64,000 nucleotides of DNA from Nocardia goodfellowii. Its GTDB lineage: Bacteria > Actinomycetota > Actinomycetes > Mycobacteriales > Mycobacteriaceae. The stretch is from NCBI RefSeq assembly GCF_017875645.1, contig NZ_JAGGMR010000001.1, positions 4,774,001 through 4,838,000 of the forward strand, given 5' to 3'. This document shows positions 1-9,137 of this stretch, piece after piece; within the stretch, counting starts at the first letter, position 1; each line of letters starts with the position of its first letter. The position numbers were made by a program, and so were the translations under genes. The notes beneath the pieces are model-generated. The model was given only the letters and a program-made list of their open reading frames with translations. It did no database searches and was not told the DNA's origin.

Positions 1-738
1 GGAATCCCGCTGATAGTGCTGCCCGGCGTCATGGCCGACGCAGCGACATGGCAGCCCGTCGTGGATCACATCGACCTACCCAACCCCGTCGTGACGGTCA
101 ATAGGCGCGGTCGTGTACCCAGTGGGCCACTGGGCGCGAACTACTCGGTCGGCGTCGAGATCGCCGACCTGCACCGAATACTGGACGAAGTCGGCGGCGA
201 GGTACACCTGTTCGGGTGGAGTTACGGCGGTCTCATCGCCGTCGAGACGGCACTCGAGCGATCGACGATTCGCTCGCTCATCGCCTACGAGCCGGTCGCG
301 ACTCCGTTCGCCCCGACGGCGATCGCACCGCTGCGAGCCGCCATCGAGCGCGACGATCTGGACCGTGCTGTGGAGATCGTCAACACCGATGTCTCGGGCT
401 TCTCCGCGGAATACGTGGCAGATCCGCGCCGCAGCCCGATCTGGCCGGTGCTGCGCCCGCTGGCGGCCTCCCTTGGCGAGGAAATGGCGGCGATCAATCA
501 CTACCGCCCCCGCCTGGGCAGCTATCAGGACTTGAGCATCCCGGTCACACTGCTGCTCGGCGAACTCAACGACAGTGTCGCGCCGTACGGAACAGCATTC
601 GCGCGGATCGCGGCGGCCTTACCGCAAGCCGAGATCGTCTGCCTTCCTGGGCAGGGACACCTCGCACACGCCCAGGCGCCAGAGCTTTTGGCTCGGCATA
701 TCACCAATGCGGTTACCGCACTGTCGACCATCGATTGA
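1..738 (+). CDS. alpha/beta hydrolase, 5' end outside the window
   Basis: The reading frame is open from base 1 and begins with residues GIPLIVLPGVM, the usual first strand of an alpha/beta hydrolase, so the true start lies upstream. A GTG at 16 could be read as a start but would cut into that strand. The nucleophile elbow is GWSYGG, the acid is probably in GELNDS, and the histidine is in GQGHLAHA near the C-terminus, so the Ser-Asp-His triad looks complete. It resembles small esterases or haloperoxidase-like hydrolases of about 260 residues. The substrate cannot be told from sequence. It is followed by 810 bp of decayed DNA, so it need not belong to the cassette beginning at 1549. Confidence 0.8.
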   Translation, partial: GIPLIVLPGVMADAATWQPVVDHIDLPNPVVTVNRRGRVPSGPLGANYSVGVEIADLHRILDEVGGEVHLFGWSYGGLIAVETALERSTIRSLIAYEPVATPFAPTAIAPLRAAIERDDLDRAVEIVNTDVSGFSAEYVADPRRSPIWPVLRPLAASLGEEMAAINHYRPRLGSYQDLSIPVTLLLGELNDSVAPYGTAFARIAAALPQAEIVCLPGQGHLAHAQAPELLARHITNAVTALSTID

Positions 739-1548
739 ACGACACCGCGGCTGTTCACCGTCTGGGCCCCGCCCGGCGCGGCTCCCGCCGCCGATGGCCG
801 CTCGTGAATATATCGCCACGCCTCAGCCAGCGGTGATGAGACATGTGGTTGTGAAACCCGCGCCGCTGCTGATCGATAGTTAGCTCGTTCGGCGTCGGCG
901 AGGGCGGTTGTCCCGACGCGAACGGCCATGTCGAGTGCGCTGTCGTCGCGCACCGGCAGCTGATCGATGCCCTCCATTATCGAAGCCGAGCGGGTGATCA
1001 CACCCTTGGCGTACGCCTCCCGGTCGGTGTAACAGCGGGTGGGCAGCCACAACGCCGCACCGGCGATCTAGACCGCGCCGTCGACCTTCATGGTGCGTCA
1101 GGCACGGTCATCTCGGACCGGGGGCCGAGATCCACCGGGACCTGAACCGGCACTCGATTACCAAGGGCCCCATGATCGTCCACCGTCGGGACCATAAGTT
1201 GATCCGCGCCGCCCGCACGGCGTCGCCCCCCGACCGCCTGGCCGTCCGGGAATGCAGCGGTAGTGCCGCTGACTGCGACGGTGTTGCCGATTCGAACCGC
1301 TCGGGAGTATCCGATCTCCTGTTCGTAGACGGAGCCGTCGCCAATACTTCCACCCAATCGTGGTCATCCAACTTCGCTGCGGACCCACGCCCCAAAGCCT
1401 GCTTGGCAATTACGACTGGCGGCGTGACGTCGAGCGGCAGAATGACCGCTGGTATGGCTCGGTGACAGGTCCAAATTCGTTGTCCCCAAATTTGAACGAG
1501 CGGTTGTTCCCACTATTGTTGCGAAAGGAGGGTGGCGCTACTGCTTGA
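739..1548. other. non-coding, degraded interval
   Basis: No intact gene is visible between the hydrolase and the first acyl-AMP ligase. The minus strand holds a RidA-like remnant (separate entry) and, at about 525-1060, an open stretch with residues such as REAYAKGVITRSASIMEG that I cannot assign. The last 30 bases contain gaaaggaggg (1522-1531), a strong Shine-Dalgarno-like string lying somewhat far from the GTG at 1549. The promoter of cassette A is probably in the last 200 bases, but no clear -10/-35 pair was found. Confidence 0.5.
1088..1357 (-). pseudogene. RidA/YjgF-family remnant
   Basis: The first 35 or so residues of this minus-strand frame contain SVYEQEIGYSRAVRIGNTVA followed by VSGTTA and FPDG, the typical opening of a RidA/YjgF enamine deaminase. 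After that the similarity stops: the family core with the conserved arginine and the C-terminal strands is absent, and the frame continues as low-complexity sequence to a stop. The start is only a TTG. A full protein would be about 125-130 residues. I read it as the 5' fragment of a gene broken by frameshift or recombination. Confidence 0.5.
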
Positions 1549-3351
1549 GTGGTCATGTCCGAGAACGAATCACCGGTGCGCCAGTGGGCGTCTTCGGCCG
1601 TGACCACAAGATCAATCCAGGAGCAGCCAGTGCGGGGCGGGCCGGTCGGGAAGAGCAATCCAGCAGTTCTCGTAGGGGCAAGTCGGGGCAGTGGTCGAGA
1701 CGATCCGCTCGGTGTGAGCGGATGCTCGTCGTTGCTGGACCTCATCGCAGCGGACCACCAAGGTTTGGGTGGTGCTGGGCGCATGCACTTCCTGGAATCC
1801 GGCCGCACGCTGCAGTACGCCGAGATCGCGGGACTGGTCTCGCGCATGCGGTCAGAGCTCGGCAAAGCCGGTGCGGGTCCTGGTTCCGTCGTGGGTCTGC
1901 TCGCAGTACCGGGCCCCGGGTTCCTGGCCGCGTTCTTCGGAGCCTTGGCGGTCGGCGCGGCGGTGAGCGTCCTTCCGATCCACGCCGGCACCTCGGCGGA
2001 CACCTCGGTCGCTCACCTGCACAGGATCATCGCGGCAGCAGGAATTCGGTATGTGGCGGTCTCGAAGCCGTTCGAAGTGGTCGCGGGTGGGCTGCGGGAG
2101 CGGGAAGCGGGCTTGCGCTTTTTCCAGTGTGACGACCTCGAGCCTCGCGACGGCACAATCTCTCTGCTCGAATCGGATCCAGCGGCAACTGCGATCGTGC
2201 AATTCAGTTCCGGGACGACCGGTGTGCCACGCGGTGTCGAACTATCTCACTCCGCAGTGCTGGCGAACATCTCGGCGATCGTCACCTCGCTCGAGGTGAA
2301 CACGTCGGATTACTCGCAACTCTCGTGGGTGCCGCTCTTCCATGATCTGGGTCTGATGTCGTTCCTGGCTTCGATCGCCGGGCGCGGCAGTCTCTACCGG
2401 TGTGAGCCGATGACATTTCTGCGAGACCCCGGAAAAATCAGTCGCTGGTTGAGCGAATTGCGGATCAACTATATCGGCGGTCCGAATTTCGCCTACGAGT
2501 ATTTCGTCGAGAACCTGGGTGGTGGTAGCGCTCGAGCGGACCTGAGTAATCTGCACAGCGCCCTCAATGGCGGTGAGTTCGTCCGCGCGGAAACGTTGCA
2601 GCGGTTCGCGGACGCGACCGCAGCATATGGAGCGGCGCCAACCGTGATGCGTCCTGCGTACGGAATGGCCGAGAACTGCGCCGGAATTACGCTGTCTCCA
2701 TGTGGCGTTGAGGCACGCGTCGATTGGTTCGACCGCGAGCTGCTTGCGGCCGGTAAAGCGCACGCGCTGGGCGGCGCGACCGAGTCCGCGCGAGCTATCG
2801 TCTCCGTCGGAATACCCGTGCCGGGTACGTCTGTCCGCATCGTCGACGAGAGTCGGAATGCCGTGCTGGAGCACGATCAAGTCGGGGAAATCGAGTTCAC
2901 CGGCGATTCTTTGATGAGCGGCTATCTGCGTGACCAGCAAGCGACTGTCGCTGCCCACCGCGGTGGCTGGTTTCGAACCGGAGACCGAGGATTCGTGCAC
3001 GAGGGTCATCTGTTCCTCTGTGGCCGGACCAAGGACATGATCACCGTACGCGGCAGAAATTTTTATGCCGAGGATGTTGAGATGGTGGTGACAGACGCTA
3101 TCGGTGACGTAGTGCCCTGCGTCGCGTTCACGGATCTGTACAGCGATCGAGAACGCATGATCATTCTGGTCGAGGCCGCAGCCGAAAAGGAAAGGCTCCG
3201 GCGGATCGAAGCCCGCTTGTCGGGCGCACTCGGACTGACCTCGTTCGAAGTGCACGGAGTTCGCCGTGGCTGGATTCCTCGCACCACCAGCGGTAAAGCG
3301 CGCCGAGCCGCCGCTCGCGACAGGTTCGCGCGACGAGCCGAAAGGGACTGA
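1549..3351 (+). CDS. fatty-acyl-AMP ligase (FAAL-type), cassette A
   Basis: An adenylate-forming enzyme of 600 residues. It should activate a fatty acid as acyl-AMP and load it on the ACP encoded next door. The P-loop-like motif is QFSSGTTGVPRG. The SWVPLFHDLGL and GGPNFAYEY segments and the late RGRNFYAEDVE motif are characteristic of FAALs rather than CoA ligases. Motif YGMAE and the adenylate-binding TGD are present, and the C-terminal lysine region reads PRTTSGKARR. The frame opens at a GTG directly after a stop; an ATG at 1555 is an equally plausible start. The first 60 residues are a poorly conserved extension. The gene heads an apparent operon with ACP and P450 and is paralogous to 19678-21327. 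The chain length accepted is unknown. Confidence 0.85.
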   Translation: MVMSENESPVRQWASSAVTTRSIQEQPVRGGPVGKSNPAVLVGASRGSGRDDPLGVSGCSSLLDLIAADHQGLGGAGRMHFLESGRTLQYAEIAGLVSRMRSELGKAGAGPGSVVGLLAVPGPGFLAAFFGALAVGAAVSVLPIHAGTSADTSVAHLHRIIAAAGIRYVAVSKPFEVVAGGLREREAGLRFFQCDDLEPRDGTISLLESDPAATAIVQFSSGTTGVPRGVELSHSAVLANISAIVTSLEVNTSDYSQLSWVPLFHDLGLMSFLASIAGRGSLYRCEPMTFLRDPGKISRWLSELRINYIGGPNFAYEYFVENLGGGSARADLSNLHSALNGGEFVRAETLQRFADATAAYGAAPTVMRPAYGMAENCAGITLSPCGVEARVDWFDRELLAAGKAHALGGATESARAIVSVGIPVPGTSVRIVDESRNAVLEHDQVGEIEFTGDSLMSGYLRDQQATVAAHRGGWFRTGDRGFVHEGHLFLCGRTKDMITVRGRNFYAEDVEMVVTDAIGDVVPCVAFTDLYSDRERMIILVEAAAEKERLRRIEARLSGALGLTSFEVHGVRRGWIPRTTSGKARRAAARDRFARRAERD

Positions 3352-3381
3352 CATGGACGCCGAAAGCAGAAGGGCTCTCGC

Positions 3382-3657
3382 ATGACGGCGAAGTTCACGG
3401 AAATCTTCGATGACCTCAAGTCGCTCCTTGTGGAAGAAGCGGGAGTTCCGGTGGAATTAGTGACGCCCGACGCATTGCTGACAGATTTGCCGGGCATCGA
3501 CTCGCTGCGGATGATGCGGACAGTGTTGCGGCTGGAAAATCGCACGGGGATCGCGGTAAACGAGAGCGTCGTCTTCGGCGCAAAGACTCTGCGAGACCTC
3601 GTGAACGGAATCGAGCGTGAGATCGCAGCACAGGTCCCGGACACCGACAAGAAGTGA
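3382..3657 (+). CDS. free-standing acyl carrier protein, cassette A
   Basis: A 91-residue protein with one phosphopantetheine-binding domain. The attachment serine is Ser41 in LPGIDSLRMM. The ATG at 3382 follows the ligase by 30 bp, and the stop overlaps the P450 start by 4 nt (GTGA). By analogy with FAAL-ACP-P450 systems, it would carry the activated acyl chain to the downstream oxidase. It has a counterpart at 21329-21586 with the same LPG-[IV]-DSLR core. No other PKS or NRPS domain is attached, so it acts in trans. Confidence 0.88.
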   Translation: MTAKFTEIFDDLKSLLVEEAGVPVELVTPDALLTDLPGIDSLRMMRTVLRLENRTGIAVNESVVFGAKTLRDLVNGIEREIAAQVPDTDKK

Positions 3658-4862
3658 GCCAAATGTATCGCGCATTGTCAACCGATGAGATGGTCCACAG
3701 TGCACACCGAGTGTTCGACCGGGCTCGTCAGCGAGGGCGAGTTCTGCGCACCATGATGCCCGGTGGCGTCGAAACATGGTGTGTAACCGGCTATCACGAC
3801 GCAATGGCGACTTTGCAGGATGCGCGGTTGACCCGCGACGCGCTGGCCGCGCTACCCCCTTCTCGGCTCAGCGGCCGACGCGTACCCGAGGACTATTTGA
3901 CTGTCCACGGCCGCCAAACATTCAACACGGCAGGCGAACAACATGATCGTTTGCGAAATGCTTTCGTGCCCTTCTTCACCCGTTCGGCCATCCAGCGGCA
4001 TCGACCGTTCCTGGCAGCCCTCGCGGCAGACCTCGTCGACGAACTCGCCGGCCGGAGGGAGATCGACCTCGTAACCGATTACGCCGGTCCGTATGTGATG
4101 CGAGCGATCTGCTACATCCTCGGAGTACCGGCCGACCTGCTACCCACCCTGCTCAGGCAGGTCGAAGACCTTACCGGACCGAACGATCCTGACCTGCCAT
4201 GGATGCGGCGGCAGTTCCACGAATTCAACATGCTCATTGCCGAGACGATCGACTACCGCCGACGCCATCCGACCGACTATGACGTCGTTTCCGTCCTGCT
4301 CCAGGCAGCCGAACCCAGAGACCTGGCTCTCCATGAACTGGCTGCGATGGTTGGTGTCCTCATCGGCGCCGGTTCGCTGACTACACGGTCGCTGATTACC
4401 TCAGGGTATTTCAACCTGCTGACAAATCCTGGCGCGATCCGCGCCTTCGGCACGCTGGGATCGGCATCGGAGCGTGCGGTGAACGAACTGTTGCGGATTC
4501 AGTCACCCGTGGCGGTGGGAATACCCCGTGTGGCTCAGGAGAGCTGCACCCTCGGCGGCCAACGCATCGAAGAAGGTGAGGTGGTGCGGGTCATGCATGC
4601 CAGCGCCAACCGGGACCCCGCGGTATTCGCTCATCCCGACCACCTCGATGTGCGCCGGGCACGGAAACCACACCTGGCCTTCGGCTGGGGCAAAACCTAT
4701 TGTCTCGGCGCGCATTTGGCGCGTCTGCAAACACAGATCGCATTCCACACCCTCTGCGCGCGCCTGCCTCGGCTACACCTGGCTGTCCCCGTCGAGGAAA
4801 TCCGCTGGCGGCCCACGGTCCTGGTCCGCGGTCCGCAAACGCTGCCACTGCGAACGTTGTGA
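3654..4862 (+). CDS. cytochrome P450, cassette A
   Basis: A soluble bacterial P450 of 402 residues starting at the GTG that overlaps the ACP stop. The heme motif is FGWGKTYCLG with Cys350. The ExxR motif of the K helix is ELLR, and QHDRLRN matches the conserved HxRLR segment. Two features are unusual. The I helix reads AGSLTT, so the acidic residue normally before the oxygen-activating Thr is Leu. In the heme loop the usual His/Arg two residues before Cys is Thr. Position and overlap suggest that it oxidises the acyl chain while bound to the preceding ACP, as in other acyl-carrier P450 systems. The regiochemistry cannot be predicted. It needs external ferredoxin and reductase; one candidate reductase is at 36133-37707. 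Confidence 0.88.
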   Translation: MSQMYRALSTDEMVHSAHRVFDRARQRGRVLRTMMPGGVETWCVTGYHDAMATLQDARLTRDALAALPPSRLSGRRVPEDYLTVHGRQTFNTAGEQHDRLRNAFVPFFTRSAIQRHRPFLAALAADLVDELAGRREIDLVTDYAGPYVMRAICYILGVPADLLPTLLRQVEDLTGPNDPDLPWMRRQFHEFNMLIAETIDYRRRHPTDYDVVSVLLQAAEPRDLALHELAAMVGVLIGAGSLTTRSLITSGYFNLLTNPGAIRAFGTLGSASERAVNELLRIQSPVAVGIPRVAQESCTLGGQRIEEGEVVRVMHASANRDPAVFAHPDHLDVRRARKPHLAFGWGKTYCLGAHLARLQTQIAFHTLCARLPRLHLAVPVEEIRWRPTVLVRGPQTLPLRTL

Positions 4863-4954
4863 GGTCACGACTGGCTACACCTACCACCGGTTCGAAACAA
4901 GCAATCCTTGGCGGTCCCGGCTCCGAGCACGGCACCGCAGAAAGAGAGACGCGC

Positions 4955-6067
4955 ATGGTCGGCACAGTCATCGTTGCGGGGGCACGCACTCCGATGGGAA
5001 GAGCGGGCGGTGCACTGCGAAGCCTGGAACCCGCCGCGCTAGGTGTTGCAGCTAGCCGCGCAGCCCTTCAACGATCCGGATTGCCACCAGACCGCGTGCA
5101 GCACGTGGTCCTGGGCCAGGTCATGCAGTCCGACATCGCTTTCGGACCCGCGAGGGTCACGGCGCTCGACGCCGGAATCCCCTCGCATGTTCCGGCCACC
5201 ACCGTGCAGCGTGCCTGCATCAGCGGCTTCACAGCTATCACGGTCGCAGATCAAATGATCCGTGACGGTGTCTGTGACGTCGTCCTGGCAATCGGACAGG
5301 AATCGCTGTCGCAGGTGAAGGACGCCGCTGACAACACAATATTCAATGTGATAGCCGATCTGGCTGAGCAGACTGACCGCTTCAACGAGAAAGCCGGAAT
5401 CGATCGCGCCGCCCAGGACGACTACACGGTCAGCTCTCATGAACGTTCTCGGACTGCGCAGAGCGCAGGCAGGCTCCGCGAGGAGATCGTCTCCGTCGAA
5501 CTCGCAACGATCGGTGCACCGTCATCAGTGATCGATGACGACGAAGGTATCGATCCCACCGCCGCCGAGTGGATCGGCCGGATGAATCCTGTTCGGGGAC
5601 CGGGTGGCACGATGACATACGCCACGATCGCCCCCGCCGCGGACGGCGCCTGCGCTCTCGTACTGATGCGCAAGGATCTGGCCACCGCCGAAAAGATCGA
5701 TTGGCTTGCGGAGATCGGCGCACATACCGCTACAGCCGGGCCACAACACGAGCCGCACACCCAGCCGGCCGCGGCGCTGGGACGGGTACTCGACCACGCC
5801 GGACTGCGCCACACTGATTTGGCCTGGATCGAGATCAACGAAGCGATGGCCAGCATACCGATTCACACAATTCGTGCTCTCGGACTGAACCCAGCCGTCG
5901 TCAACGCCGAGGGCGGCGCGCTGGCCCTCGGCCACCCCGCAGGAATGTCCGGAGCGCGCATCGTCTTGCATTTGGCCTACGCGCTGCGCCGGCGCGGAGG
6001 GGGAATCGGAGCCGCGGCCATCGCCGGCGACGGCGGACAAGGCGCAGCCCTCATCCTGAACGCGTGA
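4955..6067 (+). CDS. thiolase-family protein with a substituted CxG cysteine
   Basis: A 370-residue thiolase-fold protein. The ATG at 4955 follows an AAAGAGAGA ribosome site; the frame is open further upstream but overlaps the P450. The acyl-enzyme cysteine is Cys88 in QRACISGF. The NEAMA motif and the catalytic His in LALGHPAGMSGAR are present. The second catalytic cysteine, usually in a CxGGGxG loop near the C-terminus, is Ala357 (AIAGDGGQG). The middle loop is about 20 residues shorter than in acetyl-CoA acetyltransferases. It may therefore not be an ordinary acetoacetyl-CoA thiolase; a biased condensing, cleaving or acyl-transfer role is possible. It sits between the P450 and a hydrolase and probably belongs to cassette A. 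It is also the only biosynthetic-type thiolase here that could serve the mevalonate operon. Confidence 0.82.
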   Translation: MVGTVIVAGARTPMGRAGGALRSLEPAALGVAASRAALQRSGLPPDRVQHVVLGQVMQSDIAFGPARVTALDAGIPSHVPATTVQRACISGFTAITVADQMIRDGVCDVVLAIGQESLSQVKDAADNTIFNVIADLAEQTDRFNEKAGIDRAAQDDYTVSSHERSRTAQSAGRLREEIVSVELATIGAPSSVIDDDEGIDPTAAEWIGRMNPVRGPGGTMTYATIAPAADGACALVLMRKDLATAEKIDWLAEIGAHTATAGPQHEPHTQPAAALGRVLDHAGLRHTDLAWIEINEAMASIPIHTIRALGLNPAVVNAEGGALALGHPAGMSGARIVLHLAYALRRRGGGIGAAAIAGDGGQGAALILNA

Positions 6068-6083
6068 TCGACGAGGAACACCG

Positions 6084-6959
6084 ATGCGTACCGAAACCGT
6101 CAGCTTCCGCAGCGAAGGCTCCACTGTCGAGGGGGATATCTACCTTCCGGACGACCCCGGTATTCGGCTGCCCCACGCGGCAGTCGTGCTCGCACAAGGC
6201 TTCACCGGCACGCGTACGGTGCTGGTTCCGGCCTACGCCGCGCAGTTCGCGCATGCCGGCGTCGCCGCGCTCACCTTCGATTATCGAGGTTTCGGCGGCA
6301 GCGACGGCGAACGGCATCGGTTGCTTCCCGCAGAGCAGATCGATGACATTCGCAACGCCATCACCTACATGACCACGAGACCGGACATCGACGGCAATCG
6401 AATCGCACTGTGGGGGACCAGTTTCGGTGCAGCTCATGCGATGTACGTCGGTGGGGTGGACACTCGAGTCCGTGCCGTCGTCGCCCAAGCCGGCTTCGGC
6501 GACGGCGCACAGCTTCTTTTCGACAGCCGGACCGAGCCGGAGCGTCGCGCGCTGACCGACGCGATCGACCACAATCGACGATGCCGGGTGCGCGGCGAGC
6601 CGGAAGCGCGGGTCGACCCGGCGGAAATACTGCACACCGCACAGGCGCGAGCCTTCTCAGCCGTCATGCTGCAACAGCTGCCGGAACTGGCCTGCGAATT
6701 GAGTTGGCAAACAGCGGAGAAGACGCTCGAATACCGTCCCATCGATGTCGTTGCCCGAATGGCGCCCAGAGCGCTGTTGCTCATTGCCGCGGCAGACGAT
6801 GACCTCTGCCGGGCCGATCGACTGCAGGCCGTGTTTCAGGCCGCCAACGAGCCGAAACGTTTCCTTGTCATCGATACCGAGCACGCGGGTCTATACGCGC
6901 CTGATCAACTACTGACAACGGCGCGCGCTGCGGTCGACTTCTTCCACGCCCACTTGTAA
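6084..6959 (+). CDS. alpha/beta hydrolase (dienelactone-hydrolase/peptidase S9-like)
   Basis: A 291-residue hydrolase starting 16 bp after the thiolase, with a GAGGAA ribosome site. The oxyanion segment is VLAQGFTGTR, the nucleophile elbow GTSFGA, the acid region AAADDDL, and the histidine is in DTEHAGLY, so the triad is complete. It resembles the group of X-Pro-peptidase-like and acyl esterases with a short cap. As the last gene of cassette A it could release the product as a free acid or act as an acyl transferase; this is inference from position. Confidence 0.8.
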   Translation: MRTETVSFRSEGSTVEGDIYLPDDPGIRLPHAAVVLAQGFTGTRTVLVPAYAAQFAHAGVAALTFDYRGFGGSDGERHRLLPAEQIDDIRNAITYMTTRPDIDGNRIALWGTSFGAAHAMYVGGVDTRVRAVVAQAGFGDGAQLLFDSRTEPERRALTDAIDHNRRCRVRGEPEARVDPAEILHTAQARAFSAVMLQQLPELACELSWQTAEKTLEYRPIDVVARMAPRALLLIAAADDDLCRADRLQAVFQAANEPKRFLVIDTEHAGLYAPDQLLTTARAAVDFFHAHL

Positions 6960-7050
6960 CCCCGATCCAACTGACTACCGCGGCACCGATGGAATCCTGA
7001 CGCTGGTGCGTGTTTCACTCGGCGCGTCGAGGCCAACGGTAATGGCGGCG

Positions 7051-7257
7051 TCAGCCGTCCCGCAGGATTCGCGATAGGAGTGCGGCCAGCCCGTGGATGT
7101 TTCCGGCCGACAGCAGTTCTATGGTCGGGGTTTCACGGCCGAATGCCCGATGGAGCGTGACCTTCAGTTCCGTGCCCATCAGCGAGTCCAGGCCCAAGTC
7201 GATGAGATTGGCAGCGGGATCTATCCTCGCGGGTGTGGTCTGCAAGGTGGCGGCCAT
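7051..7257 (-). pseudogene. C-terminal ACP fragment of a type I polyketide synthase
   Basis: The last 68 codons of a minus-strand frame match the end of a polyketide synthase: the phosphopantetheine site reads LIDLGLDSLMGTELK and is followed by the usual helix and a stop. A Met lies at 7257, but no ribosome site is convincing, and residues further upstream in this frame do not look like PKS sequence. I read it as the residual 3' end of a deleted multidomain gene. A functional mini-ACP is less likely but not excluded. Confidence 0.55.
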
Positions 7258-7320
7258 GCGGCGTTTCGGACGGAAGTAGCCAAGGTTCGGCAAGGCGGAA
7301 CAGAAAGACTCGGGCCGGAA

Positions 7321-7934
7321 AATCAGACTGGTGGTCGCCGTCGAAGGACGCGGCGGTCGGTCGCGCTCACCGCGGGACTGCTGGTTGCTTCCGGAGCCGG
7401 ATACTGGCTTGTCAGTGCGCCGGGTTCCATGGCCCAATCCGAACCGGCGAGCACTTCGTGCACCGAGGGCACCGGCAAGCTCACTATCAGTGAGATGTCC
7501 CTGATTCGGTCGAGGCTCCGACGGATCCCGAGGCCGCGACAGACCCCGAAGCTCCCACCCCTTTCAAAGCGGTCGCGAACATCGAGTTCCCCAACGCGGA
7601 CTGCGAACGCAAAGAAACCGGCAAGTCGAAGACCGTCTCGTTCAAAGCGGATGAAGACAATTGTGTGATCAAGGCGGACATCGGCGAAGCCGAAGCAACC
7701 ACCGCCGGCGGTGGCTCGGACAAGACGGAGTCCGGCACGTTCAAGCTGATCGTTCCGCTCGACGGTAAGCCCGCGACTGCGGAACTCGAGCAGAATCTGA
7801 CCGCGGACAGCGAACACGCGTCGAACACCGTGCAGGCCAAGGAAACTGTGTCCGGCATCCAATTGCCGGGATGCACCGCGGTTCCGACCGGAACGTTCGC
7901 TCTGGAGGACGTGTGCTACACCTTCGCGGAGTAG
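7321..7934 (+). pseudogene. frameshifted small exported protein
   Basis: Two reading frames combine into one plausible protein. The first carries a twin-arginine-rich N-terminus and a hydrophobic segment (SVALTAGLLVASGAGYWLV) followed by a short mature region with CTEG. Near 7495-7505 the sense moves to the other frame, which continues PDSVEAPTDPEAATDPEAP and then an acidic/Thr-rich domain with paired cysteines ending in VCYTFAE. No start codon with a ribosome site precedes the hydrophobic segment. Either the gene is broken at both its start and this shift, or the sequence contains an indel. The function is unknown. Its end overlaps the convergent remnant at 7916. Confidence 0.45.
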
Positions 7935-8298
7935 GTGATCGATTCGGGAAACTCAACTTTCACAGCGCCGTGGCCGAGTTCGATGACCGTGGCCCGATAT
8001 ACCGGGTCGGGCACATCGCCGTGTCGGGTGAGTTCGTTGGTGAACTCCCATACCGAGCGCTCACTCGACGTCACGTCCGTCGGTGCCTGGCCGAGCTTGA
8101 CCTGCTCGATCACATCAGTGGAGATACCGATCGCGCCGGCGACTCGTTCATGGGCATACCAGATATATTCCGAAGTCCGATGCACGGCGACGGAGAGGAT
8201 CGCGAACTCACGTTGATCCGTTGCCGCAATTCCGCGGACGCCGGCTCGAGTTGTTCGACAGTCAACAATGCCAGTCGCTCCTGTTGATCCGAACGCAT
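7916..8298 (-). pseudogene. carboxymuconolactone decarboxylase/AhpD-family remnant
   Basis: The gene begins at an ATG (8298) after a good ribosome site (GAAAGAGGATCACT) with residues MRSDQQERLALLTVEQLEPA. Near 8205 the sense jumps frame to DQREFAILSVAVHRTSEYIW followed by YAHERVAGAIGIS, which matches the conserved half of CMD/AhpD-like proteins. About 30 family residues between the two parts appear to be missing, so a deletion plus frameshift has destroyed it. Confidence 0.55.
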
Positions 8299-8548
8299 AG
8301 TGATCCTCTTTCCCGATTCGGTTCCCAGCCATCCGGTAACTCGACTGCGGATCTGTCGAAGCGTTGGTCTGCAAGCCATCTCGCTCCGAGTAGTCGAATA
8401 GAGATGACCGGTACGTGCTGGTATCCGTAGTGGCGTTTGCGTCGGAGAATGGCGCAGCGGAGGTTGTGGCAGGCGGAAGTCGGTGAATCAATCCGCTCGA
8501 CCACGATCATCACGGGTCCGTGACCATGTTCGTGTCAACGACACGCTG

Positions 8549-9130
8549 TTACCAATGTTGCCAGTGGATAGCGTCGGCGAGGGGTCGTCGGGTGACAGGA
8601 CCGAAGTTGCCGGCCGGTCGACCGACGGGGATGATCGCGTAGATTTTGACATGACGCGGAATGCCCAAGGCGGCCTCGACTTCTCGCTCGAACATAGTGT
8701 GCCAGGTGGTCATGGAGGCTGCCAGGCCGAGCGCTCGTGCCGTGAGCAGAAGGTTCTGGACGCCGGGATAGATGGAGGCGGCCTCGCCGACCATCATGGA
8801 GCGGCGCAGGTTCCGCAGCATGGTGAGGGTGTGACGTGTCCCGAGAGTGCGCAGGGCGATGAGCTGGCGACCGAAAGTGTGGCACATACGAAGGATCGGG
8901 CCGCGAGATTCGTAGCAGGCGATGATCAGCGCCGGTGTTCGGTCGAAGTGGTCGGCCTGATAGGTCAGGTTGTTTCCGGCGCTGGGGCCGTAGGTCGCGG
9001 ACCGGACGAGTTCTTCCAGTAGCGCGCGAGGTACCGGCTCGGGTTCCAGGCGGCGCATGGCGCGAGTGGTGGTGATGACTTCGATCAGGGGTGCGTCGGT
9101 GCCGAAGCTGAGCGATATGTGCTTGTTCAT
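8549..9130 (-). CDS. nitroreductase-family flavoprotein
   Basis: A 193-residue protein with the nitroreductase opening: TTRAMRRLEPEPVP contacts FMN phosphate, and YGPSAGNN follows. The C-terminal HVKIYAIIPVGRPAGNFGPV segment is also typical of the family. I place the start at the ATG 9130, because the longer frame (to 9193) would overlap the upstream membrane gene. It lies 7 bp after that gene and is probably co-transcribed with it. Likely an FMN-dependent NAD(P)H oxidoreductase; the substrate is unknown. Confidence 0.82.
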   Translation of the reverse strand: MNKHISLSFGTDAPLIEVITTTRAMRRLEPEPVPRALLEELVRSATYGPSAGNNLTYQADHFDRTPALIIACYESRGPILRMCHTFGRQLIALRTLGTRHTLTMLRNLRRSMMVGEAASIYPGVQNLLLTARALGLAASMTTWHTMFEREVEAALGIPRHVKIYAIIPVGRPAGNFGPVTRRPLADAIHWQHW

Positions 9131-9137
9131 ACGGTGG

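Noticed and set aside
2242..3354. 370-codon open frame on the minus strand
   Set aside because: Antisense to the cassette A acyl-AMP ligase and without any motif.
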